Of a stretch of 52,678 bases of DNA, positions 26,629 to 36,277 are shown piece after piece. The notes beneath the pieces are model-generated. The model did not search any database. It saw only the letters and a list, made by a program, of their open reading frames with translations, and was not told the origin of the DNA. The stretch is from positions 1-52,678 of the forward strand of contig JAHFJJ010000006.1 of NCBI GenBank assembly GCA_023245895.1. Direction: 5' to 3'. The stretch comes from Candidatus Doudnabacteria bacterium. GTDB taxonomy: Bacteria; Patescibacteriota; Doudnabacteria; UBA920. Both the position numbers and the translations under genes were made by a program. How positions within the stretch are numbered: the first letter of the stretch is position 1; every line of letters starts with the position of its first letter.

Positions 26629-26961
26629 ATGATAATGGAATCAGGTGTCAACTTTAAGAAAGAGAGACAGGCTCCTCCGCCTCCGCCGGACGATGCTAAG
26701 TACATGCATGTTTCCGACTCGCTTGAAGTGAGTGAGCTTTCTATGGCTTTAAAAAATAAGGATGAAAAAACAGCCAAGGATTTGGGGGTTAAAATAGCCC
26801 GCGAAAATTATCCTGAACTTGAGATAGAAGATGTAAAAGTCGAGGCAGTTGAGGGCAGGGTTTATTTGAAGTTATATTGCAAGGGCAATACGGCGCCTAC
26901 TAGAGTAAGAGTTGCTTCCCCGGAAGAATTTGGTTTAAATAAAGACTCCACTAAAGAATAG
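26629..26961 (+). CDS. Hypothetical protein
   Basis: 110 aa intact ORF. Confidence 0.65.
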   Translation: MIMESGVNFKKERQAPPPPPDDAKYMHVSDSLEVSELSMALKNKDEKTAKDLGVKIARENYPELEIEDVKVEAVEGRVYLKLYCKGNTAPTRVRVASPEEFGLNKDSTKE

Positions 26962-27007
26962 CTTGGAAGGTCCTCCGTCTTACATTTCTGGTTATCATAA
27001 AATCAAT

Positions 27008-27081
27008 GCGGGATTAGTACAATGGTAGTATGAGACCTTCCCAAGGTTTAGACACGGGTCCGATTCCCGTATCCCGCTCCA
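27008..27081 (+). tRNA. tRNA-Gly (anticodon CCC), CCA encoded
   Basis: GCGGGAT...AGACC TTCCCAA GGTTT...ACGGGTCCGATTCCCGT ATCCCGCTCCA. Confidence 0.93.
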
Positions 27082-27106
27082 TAGAAAATTATAAAAATAT
27101 AATATT

Positions 27107-27274
27107 ATGAAAAAACAATCAAAAGTACTGAAAGCTTTGCATTCAGCAATGGATGAGTTGGAGCTTCTTGTTATTGAAGGAGAGAATTTTGACTTAGATA
27201 TAATTGAGGGCATTCAAGAGAGATTTAGAAAACTTAAAAAAGCCATCAATAAAAGTAGTAAAAAAATCGTATGA
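27107..27274 (+). CDS. Small helical protein (55 aa)
   Basis: MKKQSKVLKALHSAMDELELLVIEGENFDLDIIEGIQERFRKLKKAINKSSKKIV; ATGA overlap with next ORF. Confidence 0.6.
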   Translation: MKKQSKVLKALHSAMDELELLVIEGENFDLDIIEGIQERFRKLKKAINKSSKKIV

Positions 27275-27819
27275 GACAAAAAGCTCCCTATGGTGTATTT
27301 GGGTTTTTATGCGGTATGGCAGTTGCTGTTTTAATAGCAACTCCAATTTTGCAAGTCATTATCAACAATCAACAACTTTCAATCCCTCCTTTTTATCGGG
27401 TTCTTATGGTTTTAGTTTTTGGGATTATTGGTGTCTTTGCAGGTTTAAAGTTTGATGCGCATATTAATGGAGGGGAACAAGGGGGCATTGTTCCCAAAAT
27501 TATTAATGTATCAATAAAATATTTTGGGTTTTTGTCTTATGCCAGTAGGAGGTTAGAAGGTAATTACGTTGTTTACGAAGTTCTCCCCGTACGGAATTTT
27601 TTTATGATACTTTGTTTAATATTAGCTGTCTTTTTTATCGGAAAGTACTTTGCGCAGCCTTTAGCAGAAGTTTTAAACTTCTCTATCCTTATTGCCTGTC
27701 TAATTGGAGGGCTTCCTATGGCAAATGATAGTATTAGAGCTATTTCTAAAAAAGTTGTAACTAACGCAGCGGGCAAAAAAGAATTATGGTTTGAAGTGAC
27801 TAAAAATATTACCGAATAG
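27271..27819 (+). CDS. Hypothetical membrane protein
   Basis: 182 aa with 4 hydrophobic segments. Confidence 0.7.
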   Translation: MRQKAPYGVFGFLCGMAVAVLIATPILQVIINNQQLSIPPFYRVLMVLVFGIIGVFAGLKFDAHINGGEQGGIVPKIINVSIKYFGFLSYASRRLEGNYVVYEVLPVRNFFMILCLILAVFFIGKYFAQPLAEVLNFSILIACLIGGLPMANDSIRAISKKVVTNAAGKKELWFEVTKNITE

Positions 27820-27835
27820 GTGAACGAAGTTTTTT

Positions 27836-28369
27836 ATGAAAATAAATGTAGGCTCTAAAAACGATACAAAAATTAACGCAGTTGTTGAGGCGTTAAAAGA
27901 CAGGGATTTATTTCAAAACGCGGAAGTGGTTGGGGTGGATGTAAATGTGGAAACTTTTGGGCATCCAAAAGGTTTTGAGGAAATTATAGACGGGGCAATG
28001 GACAGGGCTAAGCAGGCATTTGGAAATTGCGATTTGAGTTTTGGCATAGAGAGTGGGCTTATAGAGATTCCAAAAACCAAAACCGGCTACATGGAAATAG
28101 CGGCCTGCGCTATTTATGACGGGAAAAATTATCATTTAGGCCTTTCGCCGGCCTTTGAATGGCCAAAAGCCGTTGCCGATGGGATTGTGAATAAAGGTTT
28201 GGACGGCAGCCAGGCTTTTAAGGCCGCGGGTCTGACCGAGCATGAAAAAATCGGAGCAGCTCACGGCGCAATCCATTTTTTAAGCAAAGGCAGGCTTAAC
28301 AGGACGGAGTACAACAAGTGGGCCGTAATGATGGCTTTAGTGCATGTAGAAAACCCGGAACTTTATTAA
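27836..28369 (+). CDS. Inosine/xanthosine triphosphatase (DUF84 family)
   Basis: INVGSKNDTKINAV, GVDVNVETFGHPKGFEEIIDGAMDRAKQA, FGIESGL, HGAIHFLSKGRLNR. Confidence 0.9.
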   Translation: MKINVGSKNDTKINAVVEALKDRDLFQNAEVVGVDVNVETFGHPKGFEEIIDGAMDRAKQAFGNCDLSFGIESGLIEIPKTKTGYMEIAACAIYDGKNYHLGLSPAFEWPKAVADGIVNKGLDGSQAFKAAGLTEHEKIGAAHGAIHFLSKGRLNRTEYNKWAVMMALVHVENPELY

Positions 28370-28373
28370 TTTT

Positions 28374-28967
28374 ATGAAATCAAAAAATCCGCAAAAAGAC
28401 TTAAAAAAGATTTTAAATTTTTTACACCAGGCAGAAAGGCTTAAAATGCTTATGCGCCACAGCTGGCTTTCCAATGGCCGGCGTGAAAGCGTAGCCGAAC
28501 ATACATGGCGGCTGGCGTTGATGGCCGTGCTTTTGGCGCCTTAGTTGCGGAAAAAGGTTAATTTGGAAAAGGTTTTAAAAATGGCTTTGGTGCATGACCT
28601 GGCCGAGGCGTACGCGGGCGACCACTTTGCCTGGAAAGGCCCGCTGAAAAACAAGTATAAAATTGAAAAAAAAGGTTTGGCTAAAATTTTAAAAAGTTTG
28701 CCCAAAAAACAAAGCCTGGAAATAAATAGCCTTTGGGAAGAACACGAGGCCTGGTTAACCGAAGAATCTAAATTTGTCCGGGCGTTGGACAAAACAGAAG
28801 CAATTATCCAGCACAATGAAGCCAATATAAAAACCTGGCTCAAGGTTGAGCGCGATTTAAATCTGGTTTACGGCTTAAAACATACCCAGCATGACCCGGC
28901 GCTTAAAATTTTCAGGGATTTGATAAAGCAAGAAACATTGGTTAAAATGAAGAAAGAAAAGAAATAG
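28374..28967 (+). pseudogene. HD-domain (YfbR-like) hydrolase interrupted by an in-frame TAG at 28542
   Basis: RLKMLMRHSWLSNGRRESVAEHTWRLALMAVLLAP* LRKKVNLEKVLKMALVHDLAEAYAGD in one frame. Confidence 0.8.
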
Positions 28968-28974
28968 TTTATTT

Positions 28975-29421
28975 ATGAAAATAACCATATGCGGCAGTAC
29001 GGCTTTTATTTTAGAAATGGAAGCCCTAAAAAAACAGCTGGAAAGCCTGGGCCACGAGGCAGAAATGCCGCCGGTAAGCTTTGTGGATGGCGAGGGTAAA
29101 AAATGGGATACGGTAGACTATTATAAATATAAAAAATCCCAGCCTTTTGAAGACGCGAGTTTTTTGAATAACCATAGCCAAAGGATCCGCGACCATTTTG
29201 ACAAAGTCCAGTGGGCAGAGGCCATTCTTGTGGCTAACTACGACAAAAACGGCATTGTCGGCTATATTGGCCCTAATACTTTAATGGAAATGGGCGTCGC
29301 GTTTTATTTAAATAAGAAAATATTCCTTCTAAAGCCTATTCCTGACCTTGCCTGGAAAGAAGAAATTTTAGGCCTTAGGCCTGTTATTATTAATAATAAT
29401 TTTAAGATGATGGTTTTATAA
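28975..29421 (+). CDS. Nucleoside 2-deoxyribosyltransferase-like protein
   Basis: MKITICGSTAFILEMEALKKQLESLGHEAEMP...AEAILVANYDKNGIVGYIGPNTLMEMGVAFYLNKKIFLL. Confidence 0.8.
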   Translation: MKITICGSTAFILEMEALKKQLESLGHEAEMPPVSFVDGEGKKWDTVDYYKYKKSQPFEDASFLNNHSQRIRDHFDKVQWAEAILVANYDKNGIVGYIGPNTLMEMGVAFYLNKKIFLLKPIPDLAWKEEILGLRPVIINNNFKMMVL

Positions 29422-29641
29422 CCGTGCCAGCAGAAATGACTGTCCGGGAGAGGCTGTCCCCGGGCGTACGGTCGACTACGACGACCGGAGAAGGGGGCCA
29501 GAAGAATGAGAGCTCTAACCCCAGGGCTTGAATTAATTCCCGCCTTAAGCTATAATTGCAATACGGAAAAGCCAAAGGGGGGCTCCTAAACAGCGCTGTG
29601 GAAAGCGTTGATATATACCTCTTAAGTCTCGTCTTAAGCTA

Positions 29642-29685
29642 CGCGCAAGTCCTGACTTGAGAACCGGGACTTGCGCGATTTTTTT
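29642..29685 (+). terminator. Rho-independent terminator
   Basis: cgcgcaagtcctgacttgagaaccgggacttgcgcgattttttt. Confidence 0.9.
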
Positions 29686-29745
29686 ATTATTTAAATAAAA
29701 TGCCGACAGCCGTTTTCACGACTGCCGGTTTTTTATTGTGCGTCC

Positions 29746-30450
29746 TTAGCGGGCGCAGAGCACGGCGACATGGCCTCCGCCATTAGTCGCAATTGGCATG
29801 TTGCCTTTGTTCCAAACCCGGAAGAGTTTTCCAAACGAAGGCCCGTAGCCGCTGCCGAATTCCCTGACTTCGCAAAACACGGCTTCTGCCAAAATGGTAA
29901 ATAACTCGTTCCTGTTGGCGTAGTTTGGCAGGTCGCGTTCCAATACGGGGTTGAGCCTGGCCGCGAACTCTGTCTGGATAAGCGTCGCGACTTTCTGCAT
30001 AAGCTCAACTTCACTTTTGTCAGTTCGGCTGTCGTCTAGCTTGCGGTAGTGATGGAGGTCGTGGGCTACGCTAAACCAGCCTTTCTCCCACCCTACCTCG
30101 TCCGGCGATGCAACAATCTCAACTTTGCTAATACGCCTGCCCCAGGGCGCTTTTCCTAACAAGCTTGCGTACAAGTCTTTTTTCGGGGGGCGAAGTTTGA
30201 ACGAGAGGTTGGGGGCATAAAATCTGCCAACGAGATTCATAATCATTGCCTCCCTTCCCGGAAACCACTGCTCCCATCTTTTGGTTGCCATGGCGAAATC
30301 TGAAAAGTTGGTTTTTTGTGAGGCATCAACCATGTTTTGTAGGCCGGCGTTTATCCAGTCTACGGCGCCAATTCCTCTCATCCCAATAGCCAGTATTGAG
30401 TATGAGAGTTTAAAGAAACGTTCGTAAGGATTTATCGTGCTGCTTTCCAC
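29746..30450 (-). CDS. Orphan hypothetical protein, GTG start, SD-led
   Basis: 234 aa; reverse strand aggaggacgctGTG; no recognised domain. Confidence 0.7.
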   Translation of the reverse strand: MESSTINPYERFFKLSYSILAIGMRGIGAVDWINAGLQNMVDASQKTNFSDFAMATKRWEQWFPGREAMIMNLVGRFYAPNLSFKLRPPKKDLYASLLGKAPWGRRISKVEIVASPDEVGWEKGWFSVAHDLHHYRKLDDSRTDKSEVELMQKVATLIQTEFAARLNPVLERDLPNYANRNELFTILAEAVFCEVREFGSGYGPSFGKLFRVWNKGNMPIATNGGGHVAVLCAR

Positions 30451-30626
30451 AGCGTCCTCCTAGTGTTTTTGGGTTATTCAGCCGCTATGAACGGCTATAG
30501 TTAGATACTGAAATGGCCAAACGCCAAGCCAGCCAACAAGCTATTATTGTTGGTTTTATTACAAAAGTCAATTTGTAAAATTAGCCTATTTTAGATATAA
30601 TTAAAGGTACTAGAGCCTTATTTTTT

Positions 30627-30735
30627 GTGTAATGGCGAGTGCATCCGAAGCAATCTATATTATCAGAGTTAAGGGATTGCCACGTCATCCCTCAGATGCA
30701 TTCGTCCGCCTCAGGCGGATCGCAATGACAGACAC
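30627..30735. repeat. TGTCATTGCGAG-type palindromic repeat upstream of hisS
   Basis: tgtgtaatggcgagtgcatccgaagcaatct...ccgcctcaggcggatcgcaatgacagaca. Confidence 0.8.
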
Positions 30736-30738
30736 ATT

Positions 30739-32025
30739 ATGACATCAAAATCTAAACTTTCTTTGGAACCCTACAAAGGCACGCGGGATTTTTATCCGCG
30801 CGACCAGTTTATCCAAAACTATATTTTTAGCGTGTGGAAAAAAGTCGTTGAGAAATACGGCTATTTGGAATATGGCGCTTCAATTCTTGAAGAGTCGGAA
30901 CTTTATCGCGCCAAGTCGGGTGACGAAATTGTTAAGGAACAAACCTACACTTTTACCGACCGGGGCGGGCGTGAAGTAACCATCCGCCCGGAAATGACGC
31001 CAACGGTTGCCAGGATGGTTGCCCAAAAGCGCAGGCACCTGAATTTCCCGCTACGCTGGTATTCCATCCCAAATCTTTTCCGCTACGAACGCCCGCAGAG
31101 AGGCCGTTTACGGGAACACTGGCAATTGAATGTAGACATGTTCGGGGTTGAGGGTGTTGAGGCCGACGCGGAAGTAATTTCCACAGCTTACGATATCATG
31201 AAGGCTTTTGGCGCGAAAGACGAGCATTTTGAAATTCGCGTAAATAACCGCCGGCTTATGAACTACATATTAGCCGAGCATTTGTCTTTGACCGAGGAGC
31301 AGTCGCACAAAGCTTCTAAGCTTGTGGACAAAATGCACAAAATGGAAGCCGTGCCTTTTAGTAAAGCAATGCAGGAAATTTTGGCCGAGAAGTCCGAAAT
31401 GTTTTTAAAAGTCCTGAGAGTGAAAGATGTTGGTAGTTTAGACCCAAGCATCCTTAATAGCGCCGGAGGGCAGGAGTTAAAGCTGATTATGGAAAAATTA
31501 AAAGCAATGGGAATAAAAAACGCTCTTTATGACCCCGCAGTTGTGAGGGGTTTTGACTACTATACAGGCATGGTCTTTGAAGTTTACGATTTAAATCCAA
31601 AAAATAACCGTTCCTTGTTTGGCGGCGGCAGGTATGACGATTTAGTCGGGATTTTTGGAGTGGAAAAAATTACAGGCACAGGTTGGGCAATGGGCGACGT
31701 AACTATCCGCGATTTTTTGGAAACTTACAATCTTTTGCCGGAATACTATCCGCCGGTGGGGTTATATATTTGCCACCTGAATAACCATCTAGAGGATGCT
31801 AATCAGTTGGCATCCGATTTACGCAGCCAGGGATTAAATGTGGCTGTGGACTTAACTGACAGGAAAGTTTCGGCCCAGGTAAAAACGGCTGACAAGGAAA
31901 ATATCCCTTATGTGCTTGTGGTAGGAGAAGAAGAAGTAAAAACCGGAAAGTATAAAGTGAAAAGCTTAAAGAATAGTACTGAGCATACGCTTGATAAAAA
32001 TGAGATTATTGCGCAGGTAAAATAA
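30739..32025 (+). CDS. hisS: Histidyl-tRNA synthetase
   Basis: PYKGTRDFYP, TIRPEMTPTVARMVAQ, RYERPQRGRLREHWQLNVDMFG, VVRGFDYYTGMVFEVY, GGGRYDDLVGIFG. Confidence 0.97.
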   Translation: MTSKSKLSLEPYKGTRDFYPRDQFIQNYIFSVWKKVVEKYGYLEYGASILEESELYRAKSGDEIVKEQTYTFTDRGGREVTIRPEMTPTVARMVAQKRRHLNFPLRWYSIPNLFRYERPQRGRLREHWQLNVDMFGVEGVEADAEVISTAYDIMKAFGAKDEHFEIRVNNRRLMNYILAEHLSLTEEQSHKASKLVDKMHKMEAVPFSKAMQEILAEKSEMFLKVLRVKDVGSLDPSILNSAGGQELKLIMEKLKAMGIKNALYDPAVVRGFDYYTGMVFEVYDLNPKNNRSLFGGGRYDDLVGIFGVEKITGTGWAMGDVTIRDFLETYNLLPEYYPPVGLYICHLNNHLEDANQLASDLRSQGLNVAVDLTDRKVSAQVKTADKENIPYVLVVGEEEVKTGKYKVKSLKNSTEHTLDKNEIIAQVK

Positions 32026-32029
32026 ATTT

Positions 32030-32431
32030 ATGCCCCAGATTTTTGTAGCTGCTAAAGCCATTATTGAAAATCAGGGGAAATATTTAGTAGTTAAGCAAAA
32101 AATCGGAAATGGGTTTGTTTATGATTTACCAGGCGGTAAAATAGCTTTCGGCGAGTCGCCGGAAGAAACTCTTAAGCGTGAAGTCAGGGAAGAGGTTGGT
32201 TTAGAAATAGGCATTATAAGGTTGTTAGGGGTCTGGTGGTTTTTTAGGAAGAATGACGGAGACCAGGTTGTTTGCGTAACCTTTTTATGTAAGATGCAGG
32301 GAGGGGGAATCAATACGGCAAAAAATCCATCTAAAGCCGAAGTTATTGAGGAACCGGCCTGGGTTTCCAAAGATGAATTGTTCAATATAGTTGCTGAAGA
32401 GAGCCTAAAAAATATTGTAAAAGATTTATAA
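32030..32431 (+). CDS. NUDIX hydrolase
   Basis: GGKIAFGESPEETLKREVREEVGLEI Nudix box. Confidence 0.95.
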   Translation: MPQIFVAAKAIIENQGKYLVVKQKIGNGFVYDLPGGKIAFGESPEETLKREVREEVGLEIGIIRLLGVWWFFRKNDGDQVVCVTFLCKMQGGGINTAKNPSKAEVIEEPAWVSKDELFNIVAEESLKNIVKDL

Positions 32432-32436
32432 ATTTT

Positions 32437-33006
32437 ATGGAAATTAACAGGGAACAAGCCTACGCGCTTTTGCGCGAATGGGTAAAATCGGAAAGTCTTC
32501 GCAGGCATATGCTGTGCGTGGAAGCGGCCATGCGGGCTTACGCCAAAAAGTACGGGGGAGATGAGGAAATGTGGGGCATTGCGGGACTGTTGCACGATTT
32601 TGACTATGAAAAATATCCGGAGCCTAACGCGGAGGCAAAAACCGGACACCCATTTGAAGGAGTCAGGCATTTGCAGTCATTAAATTATCCGGATGAAATT
32701 ATCCAGGCCATTTTAGGCCATGCCCTTTACAGCGGCGTGCCCCGGACTTCGCAAATGGCCAAGTGCCTGTTTGCCTGCGACGAGCTTTGCGGTTTTGTGG
32801 TGGCCTGCGCTTACATGAGGCCGGACAAATTGCAGGGCCTGGAAGTAAAATCGGTAAAAAAGAAATTAAAAGACAAAAGCTTCGCGGCCAAAGTCAGCAG
32901 GGAAGATATTGCCCTGGGCGTTGCCGAGCTTGGCATTTCGGAAGACGAGCATATAAATTTTATTATTGAGGCCCTGCGGCCAATTTCGCCGGCTTTGGGT
33001 TTTTAA
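32437..33006 (+). CDS. HD-domain (HDIG-type) hydrolase
   Basis: SLRRHMLCVEAAMRAYA...IAGLLHDFDYEKYP...IIQAILGHA. Confidence 0.93.
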   Translation: MEINREQAYALLREWVKSESLRRHMLCVEAAMRAYAKKYGGDEEMWGIAGLLHDFDYEKYPEPNAEAKTGHPFEGVRHLQSLNYPDEIIQAILGHALYSGVPRTSQMAKCLFACDELCGFVVACAYMRPDKLQGLEVKSVKKKLKDKSFAAKVSREDIALGVAELGISEDEHINFIIEALRPISPALGF

Positions 33007-33015
33007 ACAATTACT

Positions 33016-33981
33016 ATGGATGTAAATTTACCCACTGGAGGAGAGCTTCCTTCTGGTTCAGGCCCGAGCGATGCCCGTCCCCCTGGGCCTGGCAGCGGCG
33101 GAAAAAAGCTATTCGGCATTATAGCCCTGGTAATTGCCGCGGTTTTGTTTTTGCTTTACGGCCGACCGGTTGAGAGGTATTTAAAACAATCTTCCAATGA
33201 AGTTTTGAGCAACTTGGCCAGCAGTAGCCTTGCTTCGCAAGTCCAGAATATAGAGAAGCAAGTTTCCGCCCCGCCGCCGCTTAGGGGCGGCGACAACGCC
33301 AACGGAGCGCTTACCATAAGCGGAGTTATTAGCCAGACTAATTTACAGCGCAAAAATGTAAGCAGTCTGCCGGCGCTTAAAGAAAATGCCAAACTGAACC
33401 AGTCGGCCAAAGCTAAGCTGGACGATATGTTTAAACAGCAATATTTTGAACATGAAAGCCCGCAGGGCAGGGGGCCTTCGGACTTGGCTAAGGCGGCCGG
33501 TTATGAGTATATATCCATAGGCGAAAATTTGGCGCTGGGAAATTTTGAAAGCGACGCGGATTTAGTTGAGGCCTGGATGAACAGCCCGGGCCACCGCGCC
33601 AACATTTTAAACAAGCAGTACACGGAAATTGGAGTGGCTGTGGGGCAGGGGACTTATGAGGGCAGAAAAACCTGGCTGGCCGTCCAGGAATTCGGCCGGC
33701 CCGTAAACAGCTGTCCCGTGGTTGACCAAAATTTAAAGGCTTTAATAAATTCCATTAAAGAAGAAATCGCGCAATTGGAGCCAAAACTGCTTGCCTTAAA
33801 AAATGAAATGGATTCCTCTGAACCTAAAACCCAGGAGGAAAATAACGCTTACAACCAAAAAGTAGCGGATTATAACGCTATGGTAAAAATTTACAATAAC
33901 AAAGTAGACAGTCTAAAGGCCTCCACAGATATTTATAACGCTGAAGTCAGGGATTATAACGCTTGCGCGCAGGCCTCCTGA
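33016..33981 (+). CDS. Membrane-anchored CAP (SCP/PR-1) domain protein with coiled-coil tail
   Basis: TM near N-terminus; FEHESPQGRGPSDLAKAAGYEYISIGENLALG...AWMNSPGHRANILNKQYTEIGVAV. Confidence 0.93.
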   Translation: MDVNLPTGGELPSGSGPSDARPPGPGSGGKKLFGIIALVIAAVLFLLYGRPVERYLKQSSNEVLSNLASSSLASQVQNIEKQVSAPPPLRGGDNANGALTISGVISQTNLQRKNVSSLPALKENAKLNQSAKAKLDDMFKQQYFEHESPQGRGPSDLAKAAGYEYISIGENLALGNFESDADLVEAWMNSPGHRANILNKQYTEIGVAVGQGTYEGRKTWLAVQEFGRPVNSCPVVDQNLKALINSIKEEIAQLEPKLLALKNEMDSSEPKTQEENNAYNQKVADYNAMVKIYNNKVDSLKASTDIYNAEVRDYNACAQAS

Positions 33982-34095
33982 TGTCATCCCGACCGAGCCC
34001 GAATGCATCTGAGGGCGAGCAGAGAGATCCCTTACCTAGGATAATTATCATATTTAAGCGATTCCTCTCTCGGATGCACTCGCTCGGAATGACAC
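33982..34095. repeat. GTCATCCC...GGAATGACAC palindromic repeat (intact copy)
   Basis: gtcatcccgaccgag...gagatcccttacc...aagcgattcctctctcggatgcactcgctcggaatgacac. Confidence 0.9.
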
Positions 34096-34145
34096 AAAAT
34101 TTTATATACGCTATAATTAATATTCAGAATTAATATTTTTTACAT

Positions 34146-34424
34146 ATGGGTATAATAGACAAACTTAAAGACATAAACGAAATGCGCAAGCAGGCCAAGC
34201 ACATGGAAGGCTTGCTGGCCACGGAAACCGTAACCGGACATTCTTCCGGAAGCAAAATCCAAATTACCATAGACGGCAACCAGAATGTTAAAAGCGTGGA
34301 AGTCAGCGCGGAGGTCGCGGGCGACAAGAGCGAAGTCGCCCGCCACATCCGCGCGGCCCTGGAAGACTTGTTCAAACAGCATAAAAAAATGCTGCAGAAG
34401 AAATTTGGGAGTATGATGCAGTAA
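34146..34424 (+). CDS. YbaB/EbfC nucleoid-associated protein
   Basis: ATETVTGHSSGSKIQITIDGNQNVKSVEVSAEVAGDKSEVARHIRAALEDLFKQHKKMLQ. Confidence 0.85.
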   Translation: MGIIDKLKDINEMRKQAKHMEGLLATETVTGHSSGSKIQITIDGNQNVKSVEVSAEVAGDKSEVARHIRAALEDLFKQHKKMLQKKFGSMMQ

Positions 34425-34426
34425 AT

Positions 34427-34594
34427 ACCAAAGGAACCAAGAAACCAAGAACACAAGAGCCAAAGAAGAACCAAAACGTAACGAATTCAAGTGGAAAAAT
34501 AAAAAGAATAAAATAGGGGAAATAAGAGCCAGTAGTTTTTATATTTAATTTTTGGTTCTTTTTTGGATATTGAATCTTGATTCTTGGATCTTAA
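34427..34594. repeat. AAGAACCAAGA/TCTTGGATCTT palindromic repeat (copy 2)
   Basis: accaaaggaaccaagaaaccaagaac...ttggttcttttttggatattgaatcttgattcttggatctt. Confidence 0.8.
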
Positions 34595-34600
34595 AATCAA

Positions 34601-35533
34601 ATGTTAAAAAAACACCTAACTATAATTTTTGTAAGTCTTTCACTCATCATCCCAAATTTGGCTATGGCCTTAACCCTTCCCCAAAACGGCAATGAGCTGG
34701 CGGACATGGTTGGCATACGCGCGGCAGCTTACGCGGTAATGGACATTGAAAGCGGGCAAGTGGTAATTTCCAAAAATCCCGCCTTGCCCAGGATACCGGC
34801 ATCTTTAACCAAGCTGGTTACGGTTTTGGTTGTTTTGGATGCCAAGCCAAAAATGTCCAAGGCGGTGGCCATGACAAGCGCTGACCAAGCGGCGGGCTTA
34901 TGTTTACAGAGAGGAGTGTGTATTAAATCCAAAGCAGGAGTAAAATTTAGTGTGGACGGTTTGCTCCACGCCGCCCTGATACTTTCCGCCAACAACGCGG
35001 CTAGCGCGCTGGCCCGTAGTACCGGATTTTCTGCCGCAGAATTCGCGGCCAAAATGAACGAAAAGGCCTTGAGTTTAGGGGCTAAAAATAGTTATTTTGT
35101 TGAACCTACCGGTCTGGACCCAAACAATATTGTGACTGCCGAGGATTACGTAAAAATTGTGGCCGCGGCTTTTGCCAGCCCATATTTAAGCAAAATAGCT
35201 GGTCTGCCCAGCTACGCATTGCGCTCAACTAACAATTCCAAGTATAATCAAACTATTAAAAATTCCAACAAACTTTTGGCCGACTCTGACATCCAGCTTT
35301 TGGGCGCGAAAACCGGCTACCTGGACGAGTCCAGCTATAATTTTGCCGCCTTAATAAAATACCGGAATGGCGGAAAGTTCGCGGTGGTAGTTTTGGGAGA
35401 AGACCATTTATACAACGCTTTTGCCGAAACCAAAACGCTGGCCAAGCTGGCGGATGAAGCCAGGGTTTTGGCCATCCTAAGGCAATTGCCTATAATATTG
35501 GGAACCAGCACTTTATCCACATTTAATAATTAG
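34601..35533 (+). CDS. D-alanyl-D-alanine carboxypeptidase (peptidase S11)
   Basis: RIPASLTKLVTVLVVLD (SxxK), LSANNAASALARSTG (SxN), LLGAKTGYLDESSYNFAAL (KTG). Confidence 0.95.
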   Translation: MLKKHLTIIFVSLSLIIPNLAMALTLPQNGNELADMVGIRAAAYAVMDIESGQVVISKNPALPRIPASLTKLVTVLVVLDAKPKMSKAVAMTSADQAAGLCLQRGVCIKSKAGVKFSVDGLLHAALILSANNAASALARSTGFSAAEFAAKMNEKALSLGAKNSYFVEPTGLDPNNIVTAEDYVKIVAAAFASPYLSKIAGLPSYALRSTNNSKYNQTIKNSNKLLADSDIQLLGAKTGYLDESSYNFAALIKYRNGGKFAVVVLGEDHLYNAFAETKTLAKLADEARVLAILRQLPIILGTSTLSTFNN

Positions 35534-35547
35534 CAGTAAAATTATTT

Positions 35548-36270
35548 ATGAACGAAAATATGTCCCAGTTAGATGGTTCCACCTCCGGCGCAAAAAAAGT
35601 AATCACAGTAGTTATAGTAGTTTTGCTCGCCTTGGGCTTCGGCTATTATTTATTTAAAATTTCACCCCAGCCAACTACTTCCGGCGGGTATAACGCGGCC
35701 TTAAGCGTGCCAAAATCACCCCAGCCAATTAGCGCGCCTCTGGAGTTTAACTCAAACAACGACCATTTTACGGGCAACGTTAATGCCAAAAATGTTTTTG
35801 TAGAGTTCGGCGATATGCAATGCCCGGCCTGCGCGGCTTACGAGCCTGTATTAAAGCAGGTGGCTACGCAGTTTACCGACACCGTGTTTGTTTTCCGCTA
35901 TTTTCCTTTAGTCCAAATCCACAAAAACGCCGTGGAGGCAGCGCTGGCGGCCGAAGCCGCGGGCGCGCAGGGCAAATATTGGGAAATGCGCGAACTTTTG
36001 TTCCAAAAGCAGGCGGACTGGGAAGGCCTGGCCGAACCGTTGGAAGTTTTCGCGGAGTACGCGCGGCAAGTCGGGGCTTCCAATACAGACCAGTTTAAAA
36101 GTAATATAACTTCCAAAAAATATTTGTCACCAATCCAAAAAAACAGCGACGAAGCTTACGCGTTAAACCTGCAGGGCACCCCTTCCATCTTCTTTAACGG
36201 CCATCCGCTAAAGACCGGCCAGGATATAGCCAGCCTAAAAAAAGAAGCTGAAGCATTTTTGAATAAATAG
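35548..36270 (+). CDS. DsbA-like thioredoxin-fold disulfide oxidoreductase, membrane anchored
   Basis: FVEFGDMQCPACAAYEPVLKQ (CPAC), NLQGTPSIFFNGHPL. Confidence 0.93.
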   Translation: MNENMSQLDGSTSGAKKVITVVIVVLLALGFGYYLFKISPQPTTSGGYNAALSVPKSPQPISAPLEFNSNNDHFTGNVNAKNVFVEFGDMQCPACAAYEPVLKQVATQFTDTVFVFRYFPLVQIHKNAVEAALAAEAAGAQGKYWEMRELLFQKQADWEGLAEPLEVFAEYARQVGASNTDQFKSNITSKKYLSPIQKNSDEAYALNLQGTPSIFFNGHPLKTGQDIASLKKEAEAFLNK

Positions 36271-36277
36271 ACAAACT

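Noticed and set aside
28542-28544. TAG recoding (alternative genetic code) in the HD-domain gene
   Set aside because: TAG terminates many intact genes in the window, and UGA is also used as a stop (e.g. 3204, 20412); one isolated TAG fits a nonsense mutation better.
29430-29690. RNase P RNA, tmRNA or 6S RNA in the spacer
   Set aside because: No recognisable conserved core (e.g. GAGGAAAGUCC for rnpB, tag-peptide/tRNA-like ends for ssrA); kept only as an unexplained segment.
32119-32670. Minus-strand 183-aa ORF across the nudix/HD genes
   Set aside because: Spans two well-supported plus-strand genes and the spacer between them.
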